Source: Actinomycetota bacterium (GTDB lineage Bacteria > Actinomycetota > Acidimicrobiia > Acidimicrobiales > Ilumatobacteraceae). Taken from it: a stretch of 64,000 bases of DNA. The stretch covers positions 1-64,000 of the forward strand of contig VFYV01000002.1 of the NCBI GenBank assembly GCA_016871395.1, read 5' to 3'. Below are positions 1 through 8,404 of the stretch, piece by piece (position 1 is the first letter of the stretch; every line of letters starts with the position of its first letter). The position numbers and the translations under genes were made by a program. Below the pieces are notes generated by a model. That model had not been told where the DNA came from. It did no database searches and saw nothing but the letters and a program-made list of their open reading frames with translations.

Positions 1-1
1 T

Positions 2-184
2 GTCGGCTCGGCTGATACGACGACGCTGGACCCGATCCACGTCGTGTCGGGCCGACTGGGGCTCGAGCACGTCTCGACGACGCTCGACGTGTACGCCGCT
101 TATCTTCCGCTCGCGGATCGCGACGCCGCGTCACGCATCGGTCAACTATTGGCGACGAACGTCGTACGCGAACGACAGTCGTAG
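2..184 (+). CDS. Tyrosine recombinase (integrase), C-terminal fragment
   Basis: Only the last 60 codons lie in the window; the gene begins to the left of it. The reading frame is open from base 2 to TAG at 182-184. It reads DPIHVVSGRLG, then TTLDVYAAYLP, which matches the end of the phage-integrase catalytic domain: the VSxxLG helix followed by the strand-cleaving tyrosine in the LDVYAAYLP segment. The usual LGH histidine appears as Leu (RLGLEHVS), so activity is uncertain. The fragment ends about 120 bases from the 3' end of a tRNA-Cys gene, the classic arrangement of an integrated element whose att site overlaps a tRNA 3' end. Family assignment is good; intactness cannot be judged. Confidence 0.72.
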   Translation, partial: VGSADTTTLDPIHVVSGRLGLEHVSTTLDVYAAYLPLADRDAASRIGQLLATNVVRERQS

Positions 185-238
185 GCGCGCTTTAGGCGCG
201 CAGTAGGCGACAACAGGCGCGATTTCGCCAGTTATCCC

Positions 239-262
239 CAGACGTCCACAACCTGACGTCTG
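239..262. repeat. Perfect 8-bp inverted repeat between integrase end and tRNA-Cys
   Basis: CAGACGTC and GACGTCTG are separated by 8 bases. A related copy, CAGACGTGGAC, occurs at 290-300, close to CAGACGTCCAC at 239-249. Repeated arm-type sequences between an integrase end and a tRNA 3' end would fit recombinase or excisionase binding sites, but this is inference. The rest of 185-478 holds the tRNA and no other recognisable gene. Confidence 0.4.
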
Positions 263-305
263 AACATCGCACCACGTCAGAGACATAAACAGACGTGGAC
301 AGTAG

Positions 306-377
306 AGGCGACGCTGGGAATCGAACCCAGGTAGAGGGCTTTGCAGGCCCTTGCCTCAACCACTCGGCCACGTCGCC
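306..377 (-). tRNA. tRNA-Cys (GCA)
   Basis: The minus strand folds as a full cloverleaf. The acceptor stem is GGCGACG/CGTCGCC, and the anticodon stem AGGGC/GCCCT encloses loop CTGCAAA with anticodon GCA. The T-arm is CTGGG-TTCGATT-CCCAG. The discriminator base is U and CCA is not encoded. Its 3' end faces the truncated integrase gene, so the 3' half is a plausible attachment site. Confidence 0.95.
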
Positions 378-478
378 AACCGGAATGGCGAGCCACACCG
401 GGACGCAAATCCTATCGCGCTGTCCACGAGTTTCGTCGAAGGTTCTGTCACCAACACTTCCCGTGCGAGACTAAAAAC

Positions 479-1705
479 ATGAACTCACGCCACCTACATC
501 GTCTCACCGCCATCACCGTCGTCGGTCTGACGCTCATGTCATGTGGAGGCGAAGATTCGTCCACCGAGTCGACTCCGACAACCGAGGGAGCGATCTCCAC
601 CGAGGCACCCGCCGTCACCGAACCCGCTCCCGATACTTCGTCGACCCCCGACCCCGCCGAGCTCGCCAACTACTACGCCGCCGCCGGCCCGTATCCCGTC
701 GGTGTCACCACTCTCGAGCTCGAGGCGGGCAACAAGGTGGAGATCTGGTACCCCGCTGTCGCGGGAACGATGGGCACCGATTTCTACGACGTTCGCGACT
801 TCGTTCCCGACGCCATTCGAGCGCTCCTCACCGCCGACGTACCCGCCGTGTACGAGTACGACGCCGTTCGCGATGCCGCCATGGCTGACGGCACCTACCC
901 CGTCGTACTTTTCAGCCACGGCTACAGCGGCATTCGTCTGCAGAGCACCTTCCTTACCGCGCACCTGGCGAGTTGGGGGATGGTCGTGGTCTCCCCCGAC
1001 CATTGGTCGCGCGACCTCTTCCACGTACTCAGCGCCCCGGTGGGCGATCGACAGTCCAGCATCGTCGAACTGTTGGCGTCGCTCGATCTCATCAGCGCCG
1101 AAAACACCCTCAGCGGATCCATCTTCGAGGGTCGCATCGACAGCTCCCGTGTGGTCGCGGTCGGCCACTCGGCGGGTGGCGGCACCATCGTGGGTGCCGC
1201 CGCCGACGATCGCATCGACGGCTATGTCTCTCTGGCCTCCGGGGTGGGCATCTCCTCGGCGAGCACCACCACCGCTCCCCTGACCCTCCCGAACAAGCCC
1301 TCGTTCTTCATCGCCGGCGCCCTCGACGGGATCATCTCGGCTCAGACGTCCACCAAGCCGTCCTTCGAGGCCGTACCAGCCCCCAGTCGTCTCTGGATCA
1401 TCGATGGTGTCGGCCACAACGGCTTCGATGACTTCTGCACCTTCGGCAACGGTTCGGGAATCATCGGCGTTGCGATCGCTTCCGGACTCGGTCCGCTTCT
1501 CGAGGCCCAACCCCAGTTGAAGACCCTCGGCGAGGACGGCTGCGTGCCACCGGCCCTCGACGTGAACCTCGGCTTCCCCATCATCAAGCACGCCGTGACC
1601 TCCCAAATCCGCTTCTGGTTCGGTGACGACGCCGAGGCCATCGGTATCGGCCCCGAGGTGGCGGACCAGTACGAGTTGGCCGTCGAAATCGTCGTGCGTG
1701 ACTGA
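479..1705 (+). CDS. Secreted lipoprotein alpha/beta-hydrolase (PAF acetylhydrolase/dienelactone hydrolase-like)
   Basis: 408 residues. A longer frame exists but would start inside the tRNA, so ATG 479 is chosen; it begins a typical lipoprotein signal (MNSRHLHR, a hydrophobic stretch, lipobox LMSC at about residues 19-22). A Ser/Thr/Pro-rich linker follows to about residue 60. The hydrolase core has FSHGYSG as oxyanion region, GHSAGG with nucleophile Ser231, a likely Asp283 in GALDG and His313 in GVGHNG, in the order of an alpha/beta-hydrolase triad. It should be membrane-anchored outside the cell and cleave an ester or lipid. The gene stands alone, followed 41 bases later by an amidohydrolase gene. 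Exact substrate is unknown. Confidence 0.85.
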   Translation: MNSRHLHRLTAITVVGLTLMSCGGEDSSTESTPTTEGAISTEAPAVTEPAPDTSSTPDPAELANYYAAAGPYPVGVTTLELEAGNKVEIWYPAVAGTMGTDFYDVRDFVPDAIRALLTADVPAVYEYDAVRDAAMADGTYPVVLFSHGYSGIRLQSTFLTAHLASWGMVVVSPDHWSRDLFHVLSAPVGDRQSSIVELLASLDLISAENTLSGSIFEGRIDSSRVVAVGHSAGGGTIVGAAADDRIDGYVSLASGVGISSASTTTAPLTLPNKPSFFIAGALDGIISAQTSTKPSFEAVPAPSRLWIIDGVGHNGFDDFCTFGNGSGIIGVAIASGLGPLLEAQPQLKTLGEDGCVPPALDVNLGFPIIKHAVTSQIRFWFGDDAEAIGIGPEVADQYELAVEIVVRD

Positions 1706-1746
1706 CCGCTGTTGGTCTCGGCGTCCCGATGTGGGACACTGACCGC

Positions 1747-3414
1747 ATGGGGAAATCGACGGTCATCAAGAACGGTCTCGTGATCGACGGCACCGGTTCA
1801 CCGGGCCGCCCCGCCGATGTGCGCCTCGAGGACGGGCGCATCACGGACATCGGCGCGAATCTCGACGGTGACGCGGTCATCGACGCCTCGGGGCGCGTGG
1901 TGGCGCCGGGCTTCATCGACATCCACACCCACTACGACGCCCAAGTGTTCTGGGATCCGGCCCTCACACCGTCGTGCTTTCATGGCGTCACCACGGTGGT
2001 GGCGGGCAACTGTGGTTTCACCATCGCTCCCACCCGGGCCGCCGACCGCGACCTGATCGCGCGCACCATGGAAAAGGTCGAGGACATGGACCCGGCCACC
2101 CTCAACGCTGGCATCCCGTGGGAGTTCGAGACGTTCGGGGAATACCTCGACAGCATTCGCCGACGGGGATCATTGCTGAATTTCGCCGCGTACATCGGCC
2201 ACACCGCCTTGCGCATCTTCGTGATGGGCGACGAGGCCGTGGGCCGCGTGGCCACCGACGACGAAGTGGCGCGCATGGCCGACATCGTCCGTCAGGCCAT
2301 GAACGACGGGGCGGCCGGATTCGCCTCCAGTTTCGCCGTCACCCATCGGGGTGCCGACGGGCAACCGATTCCCAGCCGTTGGGCCGATCGCCGCGAGATC
2401 GATGCTCTGTGCACCGCCGTCGGCGACACCGGACGCGGCGTCATCGGTGTCAACGGCGGCGAGAACCTCTCGCTGCCCGACTGCTACGAACTGCAGCCGC
2501 GCATCGGCGTTCCCATCACCTACACCGCATTGCTCACCACGTCGCAGGGCACGCACCTGAAGGCGGCCGAGATCCACCGAGCCGGCGTGGCGCGCGGCGT
2601 CGAGGTGTGGCCCCAGGTGTCGTGCCGCCCGCTCTCGTTCTCCCAGACCATGGTCGAGCCCTTCACCTTGAACATCAATCCGGTGTTCGCCGAACTCATG
2701 CCGTTGTCGATCGACCAACGGCGGGCGGCGTACCTCGATCCGGCGTGGCGCACCCGAGCCGTGGACTTCTGGGCCTCGGGCCAAGTGCTCAGCCCTCGTT
2801 GGGACGCCTTCGAGATCATGGAGGCACCGTCGTCGCCCCACGTGGTGGGTCGTCGCGTGGCGCCGTTGGCCGAAGAAATGGGTGTGTTGCCCTTCGACGC
2901 GCTCATGGATCTCACCCTGCGCGAGCCCGATCTGAAACTGCGAGTGAAGGCCCTCTTGGCCAACGACGACGTGGATGGCATCACCGCGTTGCTCAACACC
3001 GAGCAATGCACGTTGGGACTCAGCGACGCGGGTGCCCACGTGGGACAACTGTGCGACGCCGTGTTACCCACCGACCTGCTGGGCTCGTGGGTGCGCGAGC
3101 GTAAGGCGATCACCCTCGAACAGGCCATCAACAAACTCACCAAGGTTCAAGCCGACCTGTTCGGCTTCGCCGATCGTGGAGTGTTGCGACCCGGTGCCTT
3201 CGCCGACGTAGTGGTCTTCGACCCCGCCACCGTCTCGCCCGGACCGACCACTCGCGTGCGTGATTTTCCCGCCGACGGCGAGCGACTCACGGCCTCTCAG
3301 CCGACGGGAATGCACCATCTCTTCGTCAACGGTGTCGAGGTGGTGCGCGACGGTCGGATCCTCGACGAAGAGTTGCGGCCGGGGCACCTGGTCAGCCCGG
3401 TCGTGCGCGCCTAA
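1747..3414 (+). CDS. Amidohydrolase family 3 / N-acyl-D-amino-acid deacylase-like
   Basis: 555 residues from ATG 1747 (VIKNGLVIDGTG is the usual N-terminus; an in-frame ATG six codons earlier is possible). The protein opens with the small beta-sandwich typical of the superfamily, then PGFIDIHTHYDAQ, whose HxH ligates the catalytic zinc, at about residues 57-70. Further signatures are GNCGFT, IGHTALR, and SDAGAHVGQ near residue 425, where the metal- or base-binding Asp lies. Length and architecture match D-aminoacylases and related hydrolases. In actinobacterial genomes such genes are often catabolic, with unknown N-acyl or cyclic amide substrates. It converges on the next P450 gene: the two stop codons overlap in the four bases CTAA. 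Confidence 0.87.
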   Translation: MGKSTVIKNGLVIDGTGSPGRPADVRLEDGRITDIGANLDGDAVIDASGRVVAPGFIDIHTHYDAQVFWDPALTPSCFHGVTTVVAGNCGFTIAPTRAADRDLIARTMEKVEDMDPATLNAGIPWEFETFGEYLDSIRRRGSLLNFAAYIGHTALRIFVMGDEAVGRVATDDEVARMADIVRQAMNDGAAGFASSFAVTHRGADGQPIPSRWADRREIDALCTAVGDTGRGVIGVNGGENLSLPDCYELQPRIGVPITYTALLTTSQGTHLKAAEIHRAGVARGVEVWPQVSCRPLSFSQTMVEPFTLNINPVFAELMPLSIDQRRAAYLDPAWRTRAVDFWASGQVLSPRWDAFEIMEAPSSPHVVGRRVAPLAEEMGVLPFDALMDLTLREPDLKLRVKALLANDDVDGITALLNTEQCTLGLSDAGAHVGQLCDAVLPTDLLGSWVRERKAITLEQAINKLTKVQADLFGFADRGVLRPGAFADVVVFDPATVSPGPTTRVRDFPADGERLTASQPTGMHHLFVNGVEVVRDGRILDEELRPGHLVSPVVRA

Positions 3415-4667
3415 CGAATCGAATAGCGCACCGGAAGCGTCTTCAGACCGCCGACGAAGATCGTCTTGATCCACTTGGGCTCGCCCGCCAACTCGATGTG
3501 ATCGAGGCGCGGTAACAATTCCTTGAAGAAGGCTTTCAGCTCCATGCGGGCCAGCATGGCGCCCAAGCAGTAGTGCACACCGAAGCCGAACGCGAGGTGC
3601 TTGTTCGGGGAGCGCCCGACATCGAACGTGAACGGATCCGTAAACGCGTCCTCGTCGCGGTTGCCCGACGGATACGAGAGCAGCACCGACTGCCCGGCAC
3701 CGATGGTCTTACCCCGCAGTTGGTAGTCCTCGGTGGCGGTGCGCATGAAGTGCTTCACCGGTGTCACCCAGCGGATCATTTCGTCCACGGCGGTGTTCAG
3801 CAGACTCGGATCGTCCTTCAGTCGACGCATCTGCTCGGGATTCTCGATGAGAGCGTGCAATCCACCGGCCATGGCCGACGCCGTGGTGTCATGACCGGCG
3901 GTCGCCGTGATCACGTAGTAGCCGATGGTCTGCATCATGGTGAGTTCCTCACCGTTGATACGAGCGTTGGCCACCACCGACGCCATATCGCTGGTGGGGT
4001 TGGCGCGACGCTCCTCGGTCAGACGGCTGAAGTAGGTGAAGAAATCCTGGATCACGGCCAATATGTCGGTGGGGTCACCACCGCGCTGCATGTCCTCGTC
4101 GGCGGCACCGAACAACTCTTGGGTCAGTTTCAACATGCGCCCGTAATCGCTTTCCGGAAGGCCGAGAATCGACAAGATCACGTTGAGCGGCAGGAACATC
4201 GCGATGTCTCGGGCGAAATCACATGATCCGGCGAGGTCAGCCATCTTGTCCACGTAACGCTTGGCGTAGTCGGCGAGCAGACCGTCCAACTTGGCCAGGT
4301 TCTTGGGCAGGAACCATTCCTGGGTGACACCGCGCAGATCGCGGTGCTCAGGATCATCGACGTGGATGAGGGTTCGCAACAGCCCTCCTCCCTCGGCCGC
4401 CCGAGCATCATCTTCCATGGTGCCCAAGACTGGTCGGGGTTCGTTCAAGAAGATTTGGTTCTTGGCCTCGATCTCGAAGATATCGGCCGACTTCGTGATG
4501 GCCCAGAACGAGTTGAAACCGACGCCTTTGCTGTCGACCCAATGCACCGGGTCCTCGCGCCGCAACACCGCACACGCGCGATGGAAATACTCCTCGTCGG
4601 TGTAGGCCGTCGGGTCCACGAAGACGTAACCGGCCTCCTCGACGCTCGCTGGTGATCGACCCTTCAT
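3411..4667 (-). CDS. Cytochrome P450 (CYP125/CYP142-like bacterial class)
   Basis: 418 residues from ATG 4667, chosen because AAGGAGG lies seven bases upstream; in-frame upstream codons lack such a site. The oxygen-binding I-helix motif is AGHDTTAS, the K-helix ExxR is EMIRW, and the heme loop is FGFGVHYCLG with the iron-ligating Cys367. The stretch RTATEDY...GNRDEDAF resembles actinobacterial steroid- and acyl-hydroxylating P450s. It should be a soluble monooxygenase needing ferredoxin and a reductase, neither of which is encoded in this window. It diverges from a TauD-like dioxygenase followed by a second P450, so these probably act on one substrate class. The substrate is not determinable. 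Confidence 0.93.
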   Translation of the reverse strand: MKGRSPASVEEAGYVFVDPTAYTDEEYFHRACAVLRREDPVHWVDSKGVGFNSFWAITKSADIFEIEAKNQIFLNEPRPVLGTMEDDARAAEGGGLLRTLIHVDDPEHRDLRGVTQEWFLPKNLAKLDGLLADYAKRYVDKMADLAGSCDFARDIAMFLPLNVILSILGLPESDYGRMLKLTQELFGAADEDMQRGGDPTDILAVIQDFFTYFSRLTEERRANPTSDMASVVANARINGEELTMMQTIGYYVITATAGHDTTASAMAGGLHALIENPEQMRRLKDDPSLLNTAVDEMIRWVTPVKHFMRTATEDYQLRGKTIGAGQSVLLSYPSGNRDEDAFTDPFTFDVGRSPNKHLAFGFGVHYCLGAMLARMELKAFFKELLPRLDHIELAGEPKWIKTIFVGGLKTLPVRYSIR

Positions 4668-4814
4668 CGGATCCTCCTTCAGATCGACTCCATTGTGGCG
4701 CATCATCGGTCAGTCGAGCAGAATCCGGGATCTGCGCCGTCGCACGAAGGCCCTCCCCGCGAGGCTCGTCGTGTAGATTTCGGGTAGTCGTCAAAAACGG
4801 CCAAAGGGAAGACC

Positions 4815-5795
4815 ATGAGCACCACGGAACGGGCGCCGACGGCCCACCCCGACATCGTCGCCACCCGGGATCCGGGCGCCCACATCTCCGAGGATCGCAT
4901 CATGGTGCGCGGCCAGCGCGTCGGGCCCATCGTGCACCTGGCAACCGAGCGAGCGCGCCTGGCCACCCTGCAGTGGAGTCACTTCGAAGTCGAGCGCCTC
5001 GGAGCCACCATCGGTGCCATCCTCCACGGAGTGAACCTGTGCGGTCCCCTCGCCGAGGGGGTGATCGCCGAGATACGTCGTGCTCTGCACGAGTACAAGG
5101 TGATCTTCTTTCGCCGGCAACCCCTCACCCCGGAACAGCACGTGGCCTTCGCCCGGCGTTTCGGCGACCTCGAAATCCATCCCTTCATCCCGTCCAACAC
5201 CGGCGCCCCCGAACTGGTGCGCTTCGAGAAGTCCTTCGACGTGAAGGGGTACGAGAACACCTGGCACCACGACGTCACGTGGCGCGAGACCCCGAGCATG
5301 GGTGCGGTGTTGCACGGGGTGCACGTACCCGAATCCGGTGGTGACACGCTGTTCTGCGATATGTACGCGGCCTACGAGGGTCTCACCGACGAGAACAAAG
5401 ACTTCGTGGACTCCCACGACGCCGAGCACGATTTCATGCAGTCGTTCGGTCGCCAGGTGAGTCCCGACCAGAGGGCCGAGATGCGCGCGAAGTATCCCCT
5501 CGTCGTGCACCCACTGTCAGCGACTCATCCGGCCACCGGCCGTCGACACCTGTACGTGAATCCCATCTTCACCAGCCGCATCCTGGACGTCGATCACGAC
5601 ACGAGCGAGCGCAAACTGGCCGAACTCTGGAACGAGAGCGACAATGTCGAATACCAGTGTCGTTTTCATTGGGAGAAGGATTCGGTCGCCTTCTGGGACA
5701 ACCGCGCCTGCCAGCACTACGCCAGCAGTGACTATTGGCCCGAGATCCGCATCATGGAGCGGGCCAGCATCAAGGGCGATCGTCCGAGCCGCTGA
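4815..5795 (+). CDS. TauD/TfdA-family Fe(II)/2-oxoglutarate dioxygenase
   Basis: 326 residues, ATG preceded by AAAGGGA. The iron-binding facial triad is visible: H151-H152-D153 in NTWHHDVTW gives HxD, and the distal His301 lies in NRACQHYASS. The C-terminal Arg in IMERASIKGD is the usual 2-oxoglutarate anchor. These enzymes hydroxylate or cleave substrates such as taurine, 2,4-D or alkyl sulfates using O2 and 2-oxoglutarate. The N-terminal 60 residues are longer than in minimal TauD and carry no recognised motif. The P450 gene downstream starts 29 bases after the stop, suggesting co-transcription. The family call is firm; the substrate is open. Confidence 0.9.
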   Translation: MSTTERAPTAHPDIVATRDPGAHISEDRIMVRGQRVGPIVHLATERARLATLQWSHFEVERLGATIGAILHGVNLCGPLAEGVIAEIRRALHEYKVIFFRRQPLTPEQHVAFARRFGDLEIHPFIPSNTGAPELVRFEKSFDVKGYENTWHHDVTWRETPSMGAVLHGVHVPESGGDTLFCDMYAAYEGLTDENKDFVDSHDAEHDFMQSFGRQVSPDQRAEMRAKYPLVVHPLSATHPATGRRHLYVNPIFTSRILDVDHDTSERKLAELWNESDNVEYQCRFHWEKDSVAFWDNRACQHYASSDYWPEIRIMERASIKGDRPSR

Positions 5796-5824
5796 GTGCT
5801 CGGGGCACTGGCTAGGTTCGCCCC

Positions 5825-7063
5825 ATGAGCGAACAGGGAAACGAACTCGATCCGGACCTGGACTTCACGGTCTCGCTCTCGGGTGGGCGAGGACCGGCGG
5901 GTCACCCCACCCGTGCCGAGGTTCGACTGCTGTCCCCCGACTTCTACGCCGACTTCGACCCGCTCACCACCTGGATGCGAGCCGAGGCTCCCCTGTATTG
6001 GGACGACGACACCGGTATCTGGGGCGCAGCCAGTCACGAGTTGGTGTCGATGATGAGCCGTGAATGGCACACGTTCTGTTCGGGCAAGGGTTCGCGACCC
6101 GAGAGTTCGGTCCCCTCGATGATCAATTTCGACGCACCCGAGCACACCAAGCGCCGCCGACTGGTGGGCGCCGGATTCACGCCACGTCGCGTGGCCGATC
6201 ACGAGCCGTATCTTCGGCGCATCGTGAACGAACTCATCGACGGCGTCATCGACTCCGGCGAGTGCGACATCGTCCGCGACATCGCCACCCCCCTACCCAT
6301 GCTGATGATCGGCGAGTTGATGGGGCTTCCCAGCGAGGACAACGAGAAGTTGCTGCACTGGTCCGATCTGTTCGCCACCGGGGGCGAGGAGATCCGCTCC
6401 GAGGTGGAGCGTGCCGTCATCGAGTGGAACGACTACATCATGCGCAAGGTGTACGAGCGACGAGGTGGGGACGGCCAGGATCTGGTGAGCCTGGTCGTGA
6501 ACGCCGAGTGGGAAGGTGAACACCTCTCCGACATCGATGTCATGTTCGAGACCATGCTGGTTTTGGTGGGAGGCGACGAGACGACGCGACACGTCATCTC
6601 CGGTGGTGTGGCTGCGCTACTGCAACATCCCGAGCAAATGGACCGATTGCGTTCCGACTCGTCTTTGTTGCCCAGCGCGATCGAGGAGATGCTCCGTTGG
6701 AGCAGCCCCATTCGCAACATGAACCGGACGGCCACCCGCGACGTCGACGTGAACGGGTTGCGCATACGTGAGGGCGACCGCGTGCTCTTGTTGTACCCGT
6801 CGGCCAACCGTGACGAGAAGGTCTTCGACGACCCGTTCACCTTCGATGTGGGGCGCAGCCCCAACGATCACGTGGCCTTCGGGGCCTACGGTCGACATCA
6901 CTGTCTCGGCGCCCCCTTGGCGCGCTTGGAGTTGCGCATCATGTTCGAAGAGTTGTTGCGGCGCCTCGACGACATTCGACTGGCCACCGACGACGTCGTG
7001 TGGCGACGGGGCAACTTCGTTCTGGGTCCGAACTCGGTGCCGGTGACCTTTCGCCCGCGCTGA
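5825..7063 (+). CDS. Cytochrome P450 (CYP124/125-type heme signature)
   Basis: 412 residues. The I-helix is VGGDETTRH and ExxR is EMLRW. The heme loop is FGAYGRHHCLG with Cys360: there is one residue more between Phe and Cys than in the common FGxGxHxCxG pattern. The same extra residue is known from the mycobacterial CYP124/125 group (FGGxGxHxC), so it is a lineage mark, not a defect. Those enzymes hydroxylate terminal carbons of sterol side chains and branched lipids, a reasonable but unproven guess here. It lies 29 bases downstream of the TauD-like gene on the same strand. RTATRDVDVNG and SANRDEKVF give the usual C-terminal landmarks. Confidence 0.93.
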   Translation: MSEQGNELDPDLDFTVSLSGGRGPAGHPTRAEVRLLSPDFYADFDPLTTWMRAEAPLYWDDDTGIWGAASHELVSMMSREWHTFCSGKGSRPESSVPSMINFDAPEHTKRRRLVGAGFTPRRVADHEPYLRRIVNELIDGVIDSGECDIVRDIATPLPMLMIGELMGLPSEDNEKLLHWSDLFATGGEEIRSEVERAVIEWNDYIMRKVYERRGGDGQDLVSLVVNAEWEGEHLSDIDVMFETMLVLVGGDETTRHVISGGVAALLQHPEQMDRLRSDSSLLPSAIEEMLRWSSPIRNMNRTATRDVDVNGLRIREGDRVLLLYPSANRDEKVFDDPFTFDVGRSPNDHVAFGAYGRHHCLGAPLARLELRIMFEELLRRLDDIRLATDDVVWRRGNFVLGPNSVPVTFRPR

Positions 7064-7072
7064 CGTTTCGCG

Positions 7073-7738
7073 TCAACTCGTGAGGCCTTTGCCCATGCGG
7101 TCGATACTGATCCGGGCCACCACCACGATGGAGTCCCCTCCTTTGACGCGACTCGGTACCGCGGGGATCTCGTCGACCCAACGCATCGTGAGATCGGCCC
7201 ACGGGCGCCCGTCGCCCAAGATGGTTCCCTCCACCGCCAGACGCGCCGTCCGTGGGTCGGGCGCACCGTTTTGAGGAACCGCCGTCAACTCGAACACGAC
7301 GTAACTGGCTCGCCCGATGGGCACGTGGGTCGTGGACGGCGTGGTGCCCATCACGATGGTGTACAACATGCCCGCTTCTTTGTGGACGTGTTTCTCCTTG
7401 AAGTCGCGACGGCTCTGCATCTCGATGAACGAGCGGCGGGTGGCGTACTTCACGATGCCCATGCGATCCCATTCGCCCGCGGCTCCCTGGGCCACCACGT
7501 CGCCGAAGAACATCACCTCGGCGCCGATCTGGTGCAAGACCTCGGTGGGGTTGTACAGATCGTCGGCCTGCTCCCCCGAGATACCCGTCGGAGCGGCGCC
7601 CTCGGTGCCCTCGACACCGCCGTAGTCCGCGGTCTCGCGATACTTCATGAAGTTCACCATGAACACCGGACCGTCGGCCTCGCGCTGCCGTGTGGACAGG
7701 TCGGTGGCGTACTCGACGTCGATGGTTCCGTAGCGCAC
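7073..7738 (-). CDS. Conserved protein resembling DUF1330 / dimeric alpha-beta barrel family
   Basis: 221 residues from a GTG start. Two half-domains look like ferredoxin-fold repeats: GPVFMVNFMKYR near residue 24, and GIVKYATRRSFIEMQSRRDF near residue 94, the second resembling the DUF1330 signature in which a small enzyme-like barrel carries conserved Tyr/Arg. The C-terminal half (MLYTIVMGTT onwards) is not recognised and may be a second barrel. No membrane segment or signal peptide is seen. It converges on the P450 gene at 7063 and stands alone. Function is unknown; a role with the neighbouring oxygenases is only suggested by position. Confidence 0.7.
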   Translation of the reverse strand: MRYGTIDVEYATDLSTRQREADGPVFMVNFMKYRETADYGGVEGTEGAAPTGISGEQADDLYNPTEVLHQIGAEVMFFGDVVAQGAAGEWDRMGIVKYATRRSFIEMQSRRDFKEKHVHKEAGMLYTIVMGTTPSTTHVPIGRASYVVFELTAVPQNGAPDPRTARLAVEGTILGDGRPWADLTMRWVDEIPAVPSRVKGGDSIVVVARISIDRMGKGLTS

Positions 7739-7829
7739 CGCCGGAAACTAGCACGACCGAGCGCCTTCACTGGCTCGTACGGTGACAGGACTTCGTGACA
7801 AGGAACCCGGCCCATGGGAGACTGTGCTC

Positions 7830-8399
7830 ATGTCGAATGCTCTGGTTCTGGATTCCCTCCGACGACGCATGGCCGCCTTGTTCTCCTTGTACGAGGACGC
7901 GCTGGCCACCATGGATTCCTCGCACGTCAACCACTTCGAGCGCGAGGGCGTGTTGCCCATCGCCTTCTCGCTCTTCCACTACGCGAACATGCACGACGCC
8001 TCGTTCATGTTGCTCACCGGCACACCACCTCTCTGGAACGACGAATGGCAGGCTCGTGTCGGCGTGCACGTCAACGATCACGGCAAGCACAAAACCGTCG
8101 ACGAGATGATTCATCAGCGAATCGGCGATCTCGGTGCGTTCACCGAGTACATGCGGGCCGTCTACTCGCGAACGTCGGACTGGCTGGCCACTCTGGATCC
8201 CGCCGACCTCGACCGAGTGGTCATCGCCCGTCCGTTCCCCGCGCAGATCGCCAGCACTTTCAGCGCCCGCGTGGCCGGCGAGCAGGGTCTCACGGTGCTC
8301 GACGGCATCGAATGTTGGTTGTACCAACACGGGCTTCGTCACATGGGCGAGATCGAGTTGGCCCGAGGCTTGGTGGGACTCGGCGGTATGACCAGTTGA
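7830..8399 (+). CDS. DinB-like four-helix protein
   Basis: 189 residues from ATG 7830; GGGAG lies nine bases upstream. An in-frame GTG at 7782 is less likely. The protein is helical, with His residues spaced as in the DinB/YfiT metal-binding superfamily: SLFHYANMHD near residue 50 and LRHMGEIELARGL near the C-terminus, where the last His and the GEI motif are typical. Many members are thiol-dependent (mycothiol or bacillithiol) transferases or of unknown function. It converges with the flavoprotein gene at 8405 and seems to form its own unit. Confidence 0.7.
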   Translation: MSNALVLDSLRRRMAALFSLYEDALATMDSSHVNHFEREGVLPIAFSLFHYANMHDASFMLLTGTPPLWNDEWQARVGVHVNDHGKHKTVDEMIHQRIGDLGAFTEYMRAVYSRTSDWLATLDPADLDRVVIARPFPAQIASTFSARVAGEQGLTVLDGIECWLYQHGLRHMGEIELARGLVGLGGMTS

Positions 8400-8404
8400 C
8401 CGCG

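Noticed and set aside
231-249. DnaA-box-like TTATCCCCA near the window start
   Set aside because: A single imperfect 9-mer without clustering or nearby replication genes; no evidence for an origin.
341-478. Earlier start for the lipoprotein hydrolase
   Set aside because: It would begin inside tRNA-Cys; ATG 479 starts a perfect lipoprotein signal peptide.
539-1606. 355-codon minus-strand open frame
   Set aside because: Shadow of the hydrolase gene caused by high GC; Gly/Arg/Asp-rich translation without domains.
6871-6910. Extra residue in the P450 heme loop as a defect
   Set aside because: The same length is normal in the CYP124/125 group; Cys, His and Gly are all kept.
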